DNA of 64,000 nucleotides from Roseburia sp. AF12-17LB (GCF_003479605.1 NZ_QUHR01000001.1:124001-188000); one strand, 5' to 3'. Shown: positions 52,977-62,888, numbered from the stretch's first letter. The notes: generated by a model from the sequence alone, not told the origin. Numbers and translations: made by a program.

Positions 52977-53828
52977 ATGTGGCTTGCATATGCATGTGGC
53001 TCTGCTTTTTTTGCAGGTATTACGGCAATATTGGCAAAAGTTGGAATTAAGAAAATAGACTCGAATCTTGCAACAGCAATCCGGACGATTGTAGTATTGA
53101 TGTTTGCATGGATTATGGTACGGCTTACCGGATCTTATACTCCAATCGGAAGTATAGGAACGCGGACGTTAATTTATCTTACATTATCCGGAATAGCGAC
53201 CGGGGCATCCTGGCTTTGCTATTTTCGGGCATTGCAGCTAGGAGATGTAAATAAAGTAACACCGATTGATAAATCCAGTACAATCCTGACGATGATTCTG
53301 GCAGTCATTTTCTTAAATGAAAGACTGAACGAGAAGAAAATCATTGCCATGGTATTGATTGGCGTTGGAACGATGCTCATGATTACCAGAAAGAAAAGCA
53401 GTGGCACAAAGAGCCGGGCATGGCTTATCTATGCACTGCTGTCGGCGGTATTTGCCAGCCTGACATCCATCCTTGCCAAGGTGGGAATAGATGGTGTGAA
53501 TTCCAATCTCGGGACGGCATATCGTACTGGAGTGGTACTTGTTATGGCATGGGTGGTAGTATTTGTGACAAAGAAACAGAAACAGGTCCGGAGTATGACC
53601 TTCCGGGATGGAATGTTTCTGATTTTATCCGGAATAGCGACCGGAGCATCCTGGCTTTGTTATTACCGGGCATTGCAGCTGGGCGAAGCCAGTGTAGTGG
53701 TGCCGATTGATAAACTAAGTATTGTAGTTACAATTGTATTTTCATCTGTGTTTTTAAATGAAAGACTACAGCCAAAGGCATTCTTTGGATTACTTATGAT
53801 AGTGGGTGGCACATTGCTGCTGATATAA
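52977..53828 (+). CDS. DMT-superfamily (EamA) transporter
   Basis: A 283-residue protein with ten predicted membrane helices in two EamA repeats. Both halves carry LSGIATGASWLCY, RALQLG and PIDK motifs. The two halves are also almost identical at the DNA level over about 60 bp (53184-53242 and 53625-53683). The substrate is unknown; many relatives export amino acids or other metabolites. The roughly 230 bp upstream appear non-coding. Confidence 0.85.
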   Translation: MWLAYACGSAFFAGITAILAKVGIKKIDSNLATAIRTIVVLMFAWIMVRLTGSYTPIGSIGTRTLIYLTLSGIATGASWLCYFRALQLGDVNKVTPIDKSSTILTMILAVIFLNERLNEKKIIAMVLIGVGTMLMITRKKSSGTKSRAWLIYALLSAVFASLTSILAKVGIDGVNSNLGTAYRTGVVLVMAWVVVFVTKKQKQVRSMTFRDGMFLILSGIATGASWLCYYRALQLGEASVVVPIDKLSIVVTIVFSSVFLNERLQPKAFFGLLMIVGGTLLLI

Positions 53829-53849
53829 GCAAAAGCGGAGGAAAAAAGT

Positions 53850-56153
53850 ATGCTGGGAAAAAGAAAATCTTATTATGTGGAGAATGGAATCATTCATTTT
53901 GCATTTGAATATGGCAAGGGAAGTTTAGAGGTTCTGACAGATAACATTGTAAATGTGTTTGTTCCGTTCGAATGTGAGGAACATCGTTCAAAAGCCATCG
54001 AGGGAGAAAAGTCAAAGCATATACATTTTGATGTGCAGGAAGGAATTGACTATCTTGAGGTTCGGACTGCAAAATTAATCATACGCGTATATGATAATTT
54101 TATGGTGGATTTTTATGATGTGAATGGACAGCTTCTCTGTGCGGACTATCGTGGTGGAAGGAAATTTGCAACACAGATTAGTGAGAAATTTATCGAATTC
54201 TTAAAAGCAGAGGGACATGAGGTGCCACAGGCGACAGATAAGAATTATCATGTGCAGGCTGTAAAACGCATGGAAGGAGACGAAGCCTTCTATGGCTTTG
54301 GTGATAAAGCAGGGGTATTAAATAAGAAGAATTATGATTATGAGATGTGGAATACGGATAATCCGGCGGCGCATACGGAAGCCTTTAAAGCATTGTATAA
54401 ATCAATCCCGTTCTTTATAACACTGCGTGAAAGCTGCGTATACGGAATCTTTTTTGATAATACCTGTAAGACTTATTTTGATCTGGCAAAAGAAAATGCG
54501 GAATACTATTTCTTTGGCTCAGACCGTGGCAATCTGGATTATTATTTTATTGCCGGGGATAATATGCCGGAGGTAGTAGCTGATTATACTTATCTGACCG
54601 GAAGAACACCGCTTCCGCAGCTTTATACATTAGGCTATCATCAGTCGCGCTGGGGATATGAGACTTCCGCAGAGATCCGCGCAATTGCGGATAAATACCG
54701 TGCATTAAAGATTCCGATTGATACGATTCATCTGGATATTGACTATATGGATGGCTACCGGGTCTTTACCTGGAATGAAAAGGACTTTGGCAGACCTGGT
54801 GAAGTAATTGAGGATTTAAAGAAAAAAGGATTTAAAATTGTTACCATCATTGACCCGGGTGTCAAATTAGACCCAGGTTATGATATGTATGATGAAGGCA
54901 TGAAACAGGGATATTTTGCCAAGACACCGGAAGGAGATACCTATGTAAATGCAGTATGGCCTGGAGATGCGGTATACCCTGACTTTGGAAATCCGAAGGT
55001 AAGACAGTGGTGGGGAGAGAAGCAGAAATATCTTGTGGACTTAGGCGTCCGCGGTGTATGGAATGATATGAATGAGCCGGCAAGCTTTCGTGGAGAACTG
55101 CCGGAAGATGTCGTATTTACAGACGAAGACAGACCATGTGACCATGGCCAGATGCACAATGTCTATGGACATCTGATGGCAAAGGCTACCTATGAAGGCT
55201 TGAAGAAACAGGACGGCAGAAGACCATTTGTAATCACCCGTGCCTGTTACAGTGGTTCCCAAAAGTATACCACAGCATGGACAGGAGATAATCAGAGCCT
55301 GTGGGAGCACCTGCGGATGGCAATTCCGCAGATGTGCAATCTGGGATTATCCGGTATGGTATTTATCGGAACAGATGTAGGTGGATTCGGTGCAGATGTG
55401 ACGCCGGAGCTGTTGTCAAGATGGGTACAGGTCGGCTGTTTTTCACCGTTGTTCCGGAATCATTCTTCCAAGGGCTCTACCAGACAGGAGCCGTGGCTTT
55501 TCGGAGAAGAGACATTAAATATTAACCGGAAATATATTGAACTTCGCTATAAATTACTGCCATACCTTTATGATTTATTCCATGAGACGGAGCAGAATGG
55601 TATGCCGGTAATCCGTCCACTGGTATTGCATTATGAGAAAGATAAAGAAACCTGGAATCTCAATGGAGAATTCCTGTTTGGAGAGCATATGCTGGTAGCC
55701 CCTGTAGTAGAGCAGGGAATGACGAAGAAGCTTTTGTATCTGCCGGAGGGAATCTGGTATGACTATGATACAAGGGAAAAATATACCGGAAAGCAGTATA
55801 TTGTAAAAGATGCACCTCTTGATGTATGTCCGGTTTTTGTAAAAGCAGGAAGCATTATCCCATGTTTTGAACCGATGCAGTATGTGGGAGAGATTGAACT
55901 GGATACCCTGATTCTTGATGTATATCCGGGAGAAGACCGTTATGTGCATTATCAGGATGACGGAGAAGATTTTACATATCAGGATGGTGTATATAATGAA
56001 TATGAGATGACCATCACAAAGGATGAGACATTCACGGTCCGGATGCTGCATAAAGGTTATGAAAAAGTATATAAGAAATTTGTGATATGTTACAAAGGAC
56101 GTAAAAATGAGTTCGCATTCAATGGCGAGAAACTGACAGTCTGGCTTTCTTAA
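53850..56153 (+). CDS. GH31 alpha-glucosidase
   Basis: A 767-residue glycoside hydrolase of family 31. The (beta/alpha)8 core has the nucleophile Asp in GVWNDMNEPASF (near 405) and the acid/base Asp in TAWTGDNQS (near 475), with GYHQSRWGY and HLDIDYMDGYRVFTW upstream. An N-terminal beta-sandwich and two C-terminal beta domains complete the usual layout. There is no signal peptide, so it probably cleaves imported alpha-glucosides in the cytoplasm. Confidence 0.95.
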   Translation: MLGKRKSYYVENGIIHFAFEYGKGSLEVLTDNIVNVFVPFECEEHRSKAIEGEKSKHIHFDVQEGIDYLEVRTAKLIIRVYDNFMVDFYDVNGQLLCADYRGGRKFATQISEKFIEFLKAEGHEVPQATDKNYHVQAVKRMEGDEAFYGFGDKAGVLNKKNYDYEMWNTDNPAAHTEAFKALYKSIPFFITLRESCVYGIFFDNTCKTYFDLAKENAEYYFFGSDRGNLDYYFIAGDNMPEVVADYTYLTGRTPLPQLYTLGYHQSRWGYETSAEIRAIADKYRALKIPIDTIHLDIDYMDGYRVFTWNEKDFGRPGEVIEDLKKKGFKIVTIIDPGVKLDPGYDMYDEGMKQGYFAKTPEGDTYVNAVWPGDAVYPDFGNPKVRQWWGEKQKYLVDLGVRGVWNDMNEPASFRGELPEDVVFTDEDRPCDHGQMHNVYGHLMAKATYEGLKKQDGRRPFVITRACYSGSQKYTTAWTGDNQSLWEHLRMAIPQMCNLGLSGMVFIGTDVGGFGADVTPELLSRWVQVGCFSPLFRNHSSKGSTRQEPWLFGEETLNINRKYIELRYKLLPYLYDLFHETEQNGMPVIRPLVLHYEKDKETWNLNGEFLFGEHMLVAPVVEQGMTKKLLYLPEGIWYDYDTREKYTGKQYIVKDAPLDVCPVFVKAGSIIPCFEPMQYVGEIELDTLILDVYPGEDRYVHYQDDGEDFTYQDGVYNEYEMTITKDETFTVRMLHKGYEKVYKKFVICYKGRKNEFAFNGEKLTVWLS

Positions 56154-56194
56154 AAGAAAGGCAGAAGCCGGGAGATAACCGGAGGAGGACTTAT

Positions 56195-57502
56195 ATGAAA
56201 CGTGGAATTGCATTAAGTGGAGGCGGTACGAAAGGCTCTTATGAACTGGGAGTCTGGAAAGCATTAAATGAACTTGGCATCGATTATCAGATTGTAACCG
56301 GAACATCCATAGGTTCCATTAACGGAGCCTTAATGGCAACGGGAGATTATGACAGGGCTTATGAACTATGGAGCACCATAACCATGGAAGATATGATGGA
56401 GGATGGAATCAATCTGACGGATACCATAGAGGGCATGTATGACCAGAGAGAGGCAATTGGTCCATTCCTGAAAAAATATGTCAAGAATAAAGGTGCAGAT
56501 ATTTCACCTTTTACTGCTTTTATTGAAACACTGATAGAAGAGGACAAGATTCGGAAATCAAAGACGGATTTCGGATTGGTTACGGTGGAATTTCCGTCTT
56601 TAAAGCCCTGCGAACTGACAAAGCGTGACATTCCGGAAGGACTTATGAAAGATTATATTCTGGCATCTTCTGCAATTTTTCCATTATTTCCGATGCATAA
56701 AATCGGAGAGACAACGTATCTGGATGGATGCTATTATGATAATCTTCCGATTGACCTTGCTATCCGAATGGGAGCACAGCAGATTATTGCTGTTGATTTA
56801 CATACATCACCGGCACACGATGCCTATGCAAAGCGGCCGTATGTAACTTATATCAAGCCAAGACGCTCCCTTGGAACCATGATGAATTTTGACCATGCTC
56901 TTTTAATGGCAAATGCCAGAATGGGATACCAGGATACCATGAAGGTTTATGGAAAATATTATGGCTATGTATATACTTTTGAAAAGGAATCCATAGAGAA
57001 ATACCGCAGGGCAATAGAACGCTTTCTGTATCGGATGACAGAACTGGATTTACTGGTCAGGGATGAAATTCCGGTAAAACGTTTTGCTAAGAAAAGCGAA
57101 TTTAATAAAGTACATACACTTCTGGCAGAACGAAGCGAAAAGGAGAAAATGTCACCGAGGGAATATTTCCTTGCAGCGGCAGAAATCTGTGGAGAGGTAT
57201 TTGATGCAGATGCAGCAATTGAATATTCCATGGAACATTTTGTGGAAACACTTCATAAGAAGTTAGCTGATGCAGAGTTAAGACAGGCGACAGAATGTAT
57301 CGTTGCACATAAATTAAGAGAGCCGGCAGGACTGATTGCAGAGGTTAAAAACTTTGGAAAAGAAATGCTGGTGGCTGCGGCTGCATATTATGCGGCACAA
57401 CAGGACACACTGACGTCAAAAGAAATTCTGAAACTGCATGCCATGTTCCCAAAGGAACTGACAGCGGTATTATTTCTGATGTCGTTGGAAACAAACAGAT
57501 AA
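56195..57502 (+). CDS. Patatin-like phospholipase
   Basis: A 435-residue protein. The N-terminal patatin domain has the oxyanion GGGTKGSYELG, nucleophile GTSIGSING (Ser near 38) and Asp in YLDGCYYDNLPIDLA (near 182), giving the Ser-Asp dyad. The C-terminal 200 residues are helical without a known domain. It starts 41 bp after the glucosidase behind CCGGAGGAGG. It should cleave acyl groups from lipids. Confidence 0.9.
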   Translation: MKRGIALSGGGTKGSYELGVWKALNELGIDYQIVTGTSIGSINGALMATGDYDRAYELWSTITMEDMMEDGINLTDTIEGMYDQREAIGPFLKKYVKNKGADISPFTAFIETLIEEDKIRKSKTDFGLVTVEFPSLKPCELTKRDIPEGLMKDYILASSAIFPLFPMHKIGETTYLDGCYYDNLPIDLAIRMGAQQIIAVDLHTSPAHDAYAKRPYVTYIKPRRSLGTMMNFDHALLMANARMGYQDTMKVYGKYYGYVYTFEKESIEKYRRAIERFLYRMTELDLLVRDEIPVKRFAKKSEFNKVHTLLAERSEKEKMSPREYFLAAAEICGEVFDADAAIEYSMEHFVETLHKKLADAELRQATECIVAHKLREPAGLIAEVKNFGKEMLVAAAAYYAAQQDTLTSKEILKLHAMFPKELTAVLFLMSLETNR

Positions 57503-57575
57503 CAGCATTTTTGCCGTCAACAAACAGTCTCTGCTGCATATATTATACTGATGAGAATCAGGAGAGAAGGAAACA

Positions 57576-57965
57576 TTGGATTATAATCAGGATATTTTCT
57601 TTAAGATGCAACAGCAGCAGATGCCAGGCAAACAGCCCTTTTACATGACAAATCCAATCCAGAATCTTTACATGACGGAGTTAGAATATCAGAGGGATTT
57701 AGACCGCATGAAAGAGATGTATCCGCTGGAGATAAGAAAAGTACAGGAGTTGGTGGAAGAAGAATGCGATAAGATGGAATATGAGGGAAGTCTCATGTTT
57801 GACGAGTATCCGGACCGGCTGATGCTGCGGCAGATTTGTAAGAGAATCCGTGATAAGGCGGGACTTGGGGAAAGCCGGGAAGACATGGATGCTCCGGAAA
57901 TTCTTCTGTTTCATGAGATGTTTCACCGCAGATGCCGTTACAGACGCTGCCGCAGATGCTGGTAG
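57576..57965 (+). CDS. Hypothetical protein with basic Cys-rich tail
   Basis: A 129-residue protein starting with TTG behind an AGGAGAGAAGG site. Residues 1-35 are Gln/Met/Pro-rich; a charged helical part contains the LEYQRDLDRMKEMYP and VEEECDKMEYEGSLMFDEYPDRLMLRQIC segments. The C-terminus (HRRCRYRRCRRCW) has alternating Cys and Arg. Similar small proteins occur in Lachnospiraceae next to envelope genes. Function unknown. Confidence 0.65.
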   Translation: MDYNQDIFFKMQQQQMPGKQPFYMTNPIQNLYMTELEYQRDLDRMKEMYPLEIRKVQELVEEECDKMEYEGSLMFDEYPDRLMLRQICKRIRDKAGLGESREDMDAPEILLFHEMFHRRCRYRRCRRCW

Positions 57966-58007
57966 CAGATAATAAAATAGAGGTTGAGCTTTTACAAAAA
58001 AGGAATT

Positions 58008-58045
58008 ACAATATAGCTGTCGTTTTTTGATGGCTATATTGTTTG
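58008..58045 (+). terminator. Putative terminator
   Basis: ACAATATAGC pairs perfectly with GCTATATTGT around a 15-nt T-rich loop; only a short T-stretch follows. Confidence 0.5.
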
Positions 58046-58159
58046 TTTACGTGAGTAGCGAGAAAAATCGCATGCCTGCATGCAGATTTGACGAGCGCCG
58101 CGATAACTCGAGAACTCGCAAAGCGTGTTTTTCGTAGTTTAGGAAGATGAGGAATACAG

Positions 58160-60694
58160 ATGAATAAAGGAATGATTCGGGCACTGGTGTTAGCAGGTGT
58201 GTTTCTGGTATCAACCGTAGTGTTTAGCTTTTTGACAAATAAAACAAATCCCGATATGACAACGGAACTGGAGGAGGCAACGCTGCCGACTGTCCAGCTT
58301 TATTATAAAGAGCAGAAAATCAATGAACTCTACGGGTATGTAGATGAAATGAATGCAGTTTACATGAGGGACAGCATTACGCCGATTGATACGGACAGGC
58401 TGCTTCCAATCCGCGTTCAGAATGGAAGCTATGCAGTGGATGAACTTTCCTATGAGATCCGGAGTATGGATACTAAGCGTCTTATTGCAGATGCGAAGGT
58501 AGATAGTTATTCCCAGAAGAATGGAGTGATTACAGCAGACCTTCCGATTCAGAATCTTCTGGATTCCAATGCAGAATATCTGTTGATTATACATTTACTG
58601 CATGGGGATGATACTTTAAATTATTATACAAGGATTATTGAACCGCAGGATTGTTATGTGAAGGAAAGCATTGATTTTGCAAAAGATTTCCATGAAAAAA
58701 CATTTCAGGAGGATGGAAGCGGCTCTCTGGCAACTTATATGGAACCGGATTCTTCTGCGGATAATACCACGCTTGCCAATGTCAGTATTCATTCCACACT
58801 GCGACAGGTAACATGGGATAAATTCAATGGGACCGTTCTGACGGACCCATCGGTAAGCATCAAAGAAATCAATAATTCCTATAATGTAATTCTATTGGAT
58901 TATGTAGTGACGGCAACCGGAGATAATGGGGAACTGGAATATTATAATGTAGAAGAATATTACCGTGTCCGTTATACCAATGACCGGATGTATCTATTGA
59001 ATTTTGAGAGAACCATGGATGAAATTTTCCGGGCAGAGAATGATGATTTTTATGAGAATTATTTACAGCTTGGAATATGTTCGTCCGATGTGGAATATAA
59101 GAGTAATGAGACAGGAAGTATTCTCTGTTTTGTAAAAGAAGGAGAACTCTGGTGTTACAATGCGACAGAAAAAAAGCTTTCCCAGGTGTTCAGCTTCCGT
59201 GGTTATGAGGGGATTGATTCCAGGGAAAATCATAAGGAACATGATATCCGGATTATTAAGGTGGATGAAACAGGAAGTGCTGATTTTGTTGTGTATGGTT
59301 ATATGAACAGGGGAAACCACGAAGGTCAGGTGGGTGTAGGTGTTTATCATTATGACAGCGTGGCAAATACAGTAGAAGAGGAACTGTTTATACCATCCAC
59401 CCACTCTTACGAAGTGCTGAAATCAGAACTGGGACAGCTGATGTATGAAAATGAAAGTGGAATGTTCTACATTATGATGGGTGGGACACTGTATGAGATT
59501 AATCTTGCTACTACCAAAGAAAAGGAAGTAGTCAGCGGATTTGAAACAGGAAATTATGCGGTATCAGAGAATAACCAGTTTGTTGCTTATATTGCAGATG
59601 GCAACAGTGACAGCGGTTCGAAAATTACTGTTCTGAATCTGGAGAATTCGAAAAGCTTTGAAGTGGCAGCGGCAGCAGGAACGTATATCCGGCCACTGGC
59701 ATTTATGGAAGATGATTTTATCTATGGAGAGGCAGATGACAGTGATGTGTATACAGATTCTGCCGGAAATGTACAGTTCCCGATGAATCATATTTATATT
59801 GTAGATACGGATGATGAAGAACACGGAGTGTTAAAAGATTATCATAAGGATGGATATTATGTAGCGTCTGTAGAAGTTGTGGATTATACTATTTATCTGA
59901 ACCGGGAACAATATAACGGTATGGCTTATGTTCCGGCAGAACAGGATACGATTATGAATCGTGAGGGAGATTCTGCAGAAGTAGTCAGCATTCACAGTAC
60001 GGTAACGGAACGAAAACAGACGCAGCTGCAGCTGCAATTATTACAGGAAGAAGAGATAAGCTCGGATCGTCTTCTGACTCCGAAACGGATTGTATTGGAG
60101 TCACCGAGAAATGTGAATCTGAAAGAGCCGGAAGAGACAGATTATTATTATGCTTATTCTGCCGGAAGAGTAGTGCTGGCAACAGATAATGCGGCAAAAG
60201 CCATTGCAGTGGCAAATGATAATGTGGGCGTTGTGGTAGGAAGCAGACAGCAGTATATCTGGAAGAGGGCAAGAAAATCTTCCCAGTCACCACTGACGAT
60301 TACAATAGGTGATGCAGACGCATCCGGAACAACGATAGCAAAAGCAATCAATGGTATGCTTTCGATGCAGGGATTAAATGTTGGTGTAGGAGAATTGATG
60401 ACATCCGGAAATACACCAAAACAAATTTTAAAGGATACCCTGCAGGACTCTGTAGTCATTGATTTGACCGGAAGCGATCTGGATGCAGTGTTATATTATG
60501 TCAATCTGGGAACACCGGTATTTGCCATGAACAGTGGAAGCGAAGCTGTATTGATTACAGGCTATGATAACGCAGGAGTCTATATTTATAATCCGGCAAC
60601 CGGTGCAACAGAGAAGATGTCAATGACGGATGCACAGAATTTATTTGATACAGCAGGTAATGTATATTTTGCTTATATGAAAATGGCAGAATAG
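58160..60694 (+). CDS. Large envelope protein: beta-propeller plus degenerate C39-like domain
   Basis: An 844-residue protein anchored by one N-terminal helix (residues 8-25). Residues 30-190 are an extended N-terminal part, and about 300-660 read like propeller blades. A basic stretch (KRARKSS) precedes a C-terminal domain (about 720-840) that resembles a C39-type papain fold: DSVVIDLTGSDLDAVLYYVN, NLGTPVFAMN and AVLITGYDNAGVYIYNPATG. In C39-type folds a His begins the 'HAVLITGYD' motif; here it is Glu, so the domain is probably a binding fold. Function unknown. Confidence 0.65.
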   Translation: MNKGMIRALVLAGVFLVSTVVFSFLTNKTNPDMTTELEEATLPTVQLYYKEQKINELYGYVDEMNAVYMRDSITPIDTDRLLPIRVQNGSYAVDELSYEIRSMDTKRLIADAKVDSYSQKNGVITADLPIQNLLDSNAEYLLIIHLLHGDDTLNYYTRIIEPQDCYVKESIDFAKDFHEKTFQEDGSGSLATYMEPDSSADNTTLANVSIHSTLRQVTWDKFNGTVLTDPSVSIKEINNSYNVILLDYVVTATGDNGELEYYNVEEYYRVRYTNDRMYLLNFERTMDEIFRAENDDFYENYLQLGICSSDVEYKSNETGSILCFVKEGELWCYNATEKKLSQVFSFRGYEGIDSRENHKEHDIRIIKVDETGSADFVVYGYMNRGNHEGQVGVGVYHYDSVANTVEEELFIPSTHSYEVLKSELGQLMYENESGMFYIMMGGTLYEINLATTKEKEVVSGFETGNYAVSENNQFVAYIADGNSDSGSKITVLNLENSKSFEVAAAAGTYIRPLAFMEDDFIYGEADDSDVYTDSAGNVQFPMNHIYIVDTDDEEHGVLKDYHKDGYYVASVEVVDYTIYLNREQYNGMAYVPAEQDTIMNREGDSAEVVSIHSTVTERKQTQLQLQLLQEEEISSDRLLTPKRIVLESPRNVNLKEPEETDYYYAYSAGRVVLATDNAAKAIAVANDNVGVVVGSRQQYIWKRARKSSQSPLTITIGDADASGTTIAKAINGMLSMQGLNVGVGELMTSGNTPKQILKDTLQDSVVIDLTGSDLDAVLYYVNLGTPVFAMNSGSEAVLITGYDNAGVYIYNPATGATEKMSMTDAQNLFDTAGNVYFAYMKMAE

Positions 60695-60807
60695 GGATGC
60701 AGGCAGAGACAGGCGTGAAAAAGACGCAAAAAACGTATAAAATTGCCTAAAAAAAGCCGAAGTTTTTTGGCAGTTTCGGTATTAGTGCTGTATTTTCACA
60801 AAGTCTA

Positions 60808-60836
60808 TTGCAAAATCTGTTCGTGTAGGATATATT
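60808..60836 (+). promoter_or_regulatory. Putative promoter of the HPr-like gene
   Basis: TTGCAA (60808-60813) and TATATT (60831-60836) with a 17-bp spacer, about 45 bp before the start codon. Confidence 0.5.
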
Positions 60837-60879
60837 AACTTTTGTACTAATTGTACTACTTAGAAGCGAGGAAGATAAC

Positions 60880-61134
60880 ATGAGTAGAAAAGAAGTTACA
60901 GTTTCAAACGTTTCAAAAAAACACGATAATCCAATTGCAGAGTTGGTTCAGGTTGCCTGCCAGTTTGACAGCAATATTACTCTGGAAAGTGATAACCGTA
61001 AAATTAATGCCAAGAGCATCATGGGAATTATGGCATTTAATCCGTCCAAAGGAATGACGGTTAACATTGTTGCAGAGGGGAATGATGAAGAAGAAGCTCT
61101 TTTAGCAATGGAGAAGTTTTTAGTGTGTGATTAA
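60880..61134 (+). CDS. HPr-like protein with altered active site
   Basis: An 84-residue protein with the full HPr fold. The His of the phosphorylation site (usually HARP) is kept, as KKHDNPIAELVQ, but the Arg two places on is Asn. The regulatory serine region AKSIMGIM is intact, as is the end EALLAMEKF. Normal HPr carries phosphate from enzyme I to sugar permeases. The Arg change could slow phosphotransfer and favour a regulatory role through the serine, similar in idea to Crh. Confidence 0.75.
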   Translation: MSRKEVTVSNVSKKHDNPIAELVQVACQFDSNITLESDNRKINAKSIMGIMAFNPSKGMTVNIVAEGNDEEEALLAMEKFLVCD

Positions 61135-61154
61135 TTTTCAGGGAGGGAATTATA

Positions 61155-61637
61155 ATGCAGAAGAGACCAGTTGAGAAAGCAGCCGAAGTAAAGGCAGCAG
61201 TAAAAGCTACAGAGACAAAGGCAGTAGTTAAGGCAGAAGAGGTTAAGGCAGAAGCAAAAGAAGTTGTAGCGAAGAAAGCAGAAACCGTAGTAAAGAAAGC
61301 AGAAGAGACAGTTAAGAAGGCAGAGGAGACAGCAAAGAAAGCAGAGACAACTGTAAAAGCAGCAGCAAAGACTACCGCAAAGAAAGCAACCAAGAAAGCA
61401 GCGGCTAAGAAAACTACTAAGGTAGAGAAGAAAGAACTTGTACCGGAAGTATTTGTTCAGTTTGATGGTAATGAAGATGTTGTTGCAAACGTGATTGAGA
61501 GAGCAAAAGAAGCTTTCACAGCAGACGGACACAGAGCATCCAGCATCAAGTCTTTAAAGGTTTATTTAAAACCGGAAGAATATGCAGCATACTATGTTAT
61601 AAACGATACATATGCAGGCAAGGTTAACTTATTCTAG
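61155..61637 (+). CDS. DUF6465-family Ala/Lys-rich protein
   Basis: A 160-residue protein. Residues 1-95 are a highly repetitive Ala/Lys/Glu helix of (KAEE, KKAE) repeats resembling histone-like tails. The C-terminal 65 residues (VFVQFDGNEDVVANVIERAKEAF, then LKVYLKPEEYAAYYVIND) are the DUF6465 domain known from Clostridia. The gene is 20 bp after the HPr-like gene. It may bind nucleic acid, but its function is not known. Confidence 0.75.
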   Translation: MQKRPVEKAAEVKAAVKATETKAVVKAEEVKAEAKEVVAKKAETVVKKAEETVKKAEETAKKAETTVKAAAKTTAKKATKKAAAKKTTKVEKKELVPEVFVQFDGNEDVVANVIERAKEAFTADGHRASSIKSLKVYLKPEEYAAYYVINDTYAGKVNLF

Positions 61638-61658
61638 TTTTATTTTGCCCATGATATT

Positions 61659-61689
61659 AAAATGGCTTCGGAATTCCGAAGCCATTTTT
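61659..61689. terminator. Bidirectional terminator
   Basis: AAAATGGCTTCGG with its exact complement CCGAAGCCATTTT, flanked by A- and T-runs, between converging genes. Confidence 0.9.
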
Positions 61690-61700
61690 GCTGTTGTTAT

Positions 61701-62888
61701 TTATTTCTTTTTCTGATTAGCTTTATATTTCTTTATAAGCTTCTGGATACGCTCGTTTGGATCTAAGAGCTCGCTGATAGAAGCATCATGATTCAATGTA
61801 TCAATAATATAAGCAATATATTTGCTCATGTCACAGTTGATATAATATGGACGGCTTAAAAGCTCCGGAGTCTGATAAGTCAGGTTGGTGGTAACTACAC
61901 GGTAGATAGTTCCATCTTCTACAGCTTTATCGAATTTTTCCAGACCATTGGTGAAAAGTCCGAAGGTTGCAACGACAAAGATTCTGTTTGCTTTTCTCTT
62001 CTTTAGTTCGGTTGCAACGTCAATCATGCTTTCTCCGGAAGAAATCATATCATCGATAATCAGAACATCTTTTCCTTCTACGGAAGAACCTAAAAATTCA
62101 TGTGCGACAATAGGGTTACGTCCGTCAACAATTCTACTGTAATCACGACGTTTGTAGAACATACCCATATCCAGACCAAGTACACTGGAAAGATAAATTG
62201 CACGTCCGGTACCACCCTCATCCGGGCTGATAATCATCATGTGGTCAGAATCAATCTGTAAGTCAGGAACGTTTTTGCAGATACCTTTGATAAACTGGTA
62301 TGCAGGCTGAACAGTTTCAAAACCACCCTTTAAAGGAATTGCATTCTGGACACGAGGGTCATGTGCATCAAATGTAATAATGTTGTCAACGCCCATGGCA
62401 ACCAGTTCCTGTAAAGCCAGTGCACAGTCTAAAGATTCCCTGGTGCTTCTTCTATGCTGGCGGCTTTCATAAAGGAATGGGATGATAACAGTAATTCTTC
62501 TTGCCTTGCCGCCAATTGCAGCAATAATTCTCTTTAAATCCTGATAATGATCGTCTGGGGACATATGGTTTGTCTGACCGCACAGAGAATAAGTAAGGCT
62601 GTAGTTGGTGACATCAACCATAAGATAAAGGTCATAACCACGAACAGTTTCTTTGATCATTCCCTTTGCCTCGCCTGAACCAAAACGAGGGGTAACTGCT
62701 TCAATGATATAAGAATCACGTTTGTAGCCCATAAAAGCTGCATCATTCTGGTGCTGATGCTGTCTTTCGTCTCTCCATTTGACAAGGTATTTGTCAACTT
62801 TTTCTCCTAATTCCTGGCAGCTCTGTAATGGAATAATTCCAAGAGAACCAGTAGGAAGGGTTTCTAAGTTTCTTTCACTGTTTGACAT
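61701..62888 (-). CDS. prs: Ribose-phosphate pyrophosphokinase, long type
   Basis: A 395-residue PRPP synthetase, longer than the usual 310-320. It makes PRPP from ribose-5-phosphate and ATP for purine, pyrimidine, His and Trp synthesis. The catalytic flexible loop area (LYESRQHRRSTRES), the NIITFDAHDPRVQ metal/ATP motif and the PRPP-binding DVLIIDDMISSGESM motif are present. An N-terminal extension of about 40 residues and a Lys-rich C-terminal end account for the extra length. Confidence 0.9.
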   Translation of the reverse strand: MSNSERNLETLPTGSLGIIPLQSCQELGEKVDKYLVKWRDERQHQHQNDAAFMGYKRDSYIIEAVTPRFGSGEAKGMIKETVRGYDLYLMVDVTNYSLTYSLCGQTNHMSPDDHYQDLKRIIAAIGGKARRITVIIPFLYESRQHRRSTRESLDCALALQELVAMGVDNIITFDAHDPRVQNAIPLKGGFETVQPAYQFIKGICKNVPDLQIDSDHMMIISPDEGGTGRAIYLSSVLGLDMGMFYKRRDYSRIVDGRNPIVAHEFLGSSVEGKDVLIIDDMISSGESMIDVATELKKRKANRIFVVATFGLFTNGLEKFDKAVEDGTIYRVVTTNLTYQTPELLSRPYYINCDMSKYIAYIIDTLNHDASISELLDPNERIQKLIKKYKANQKKK

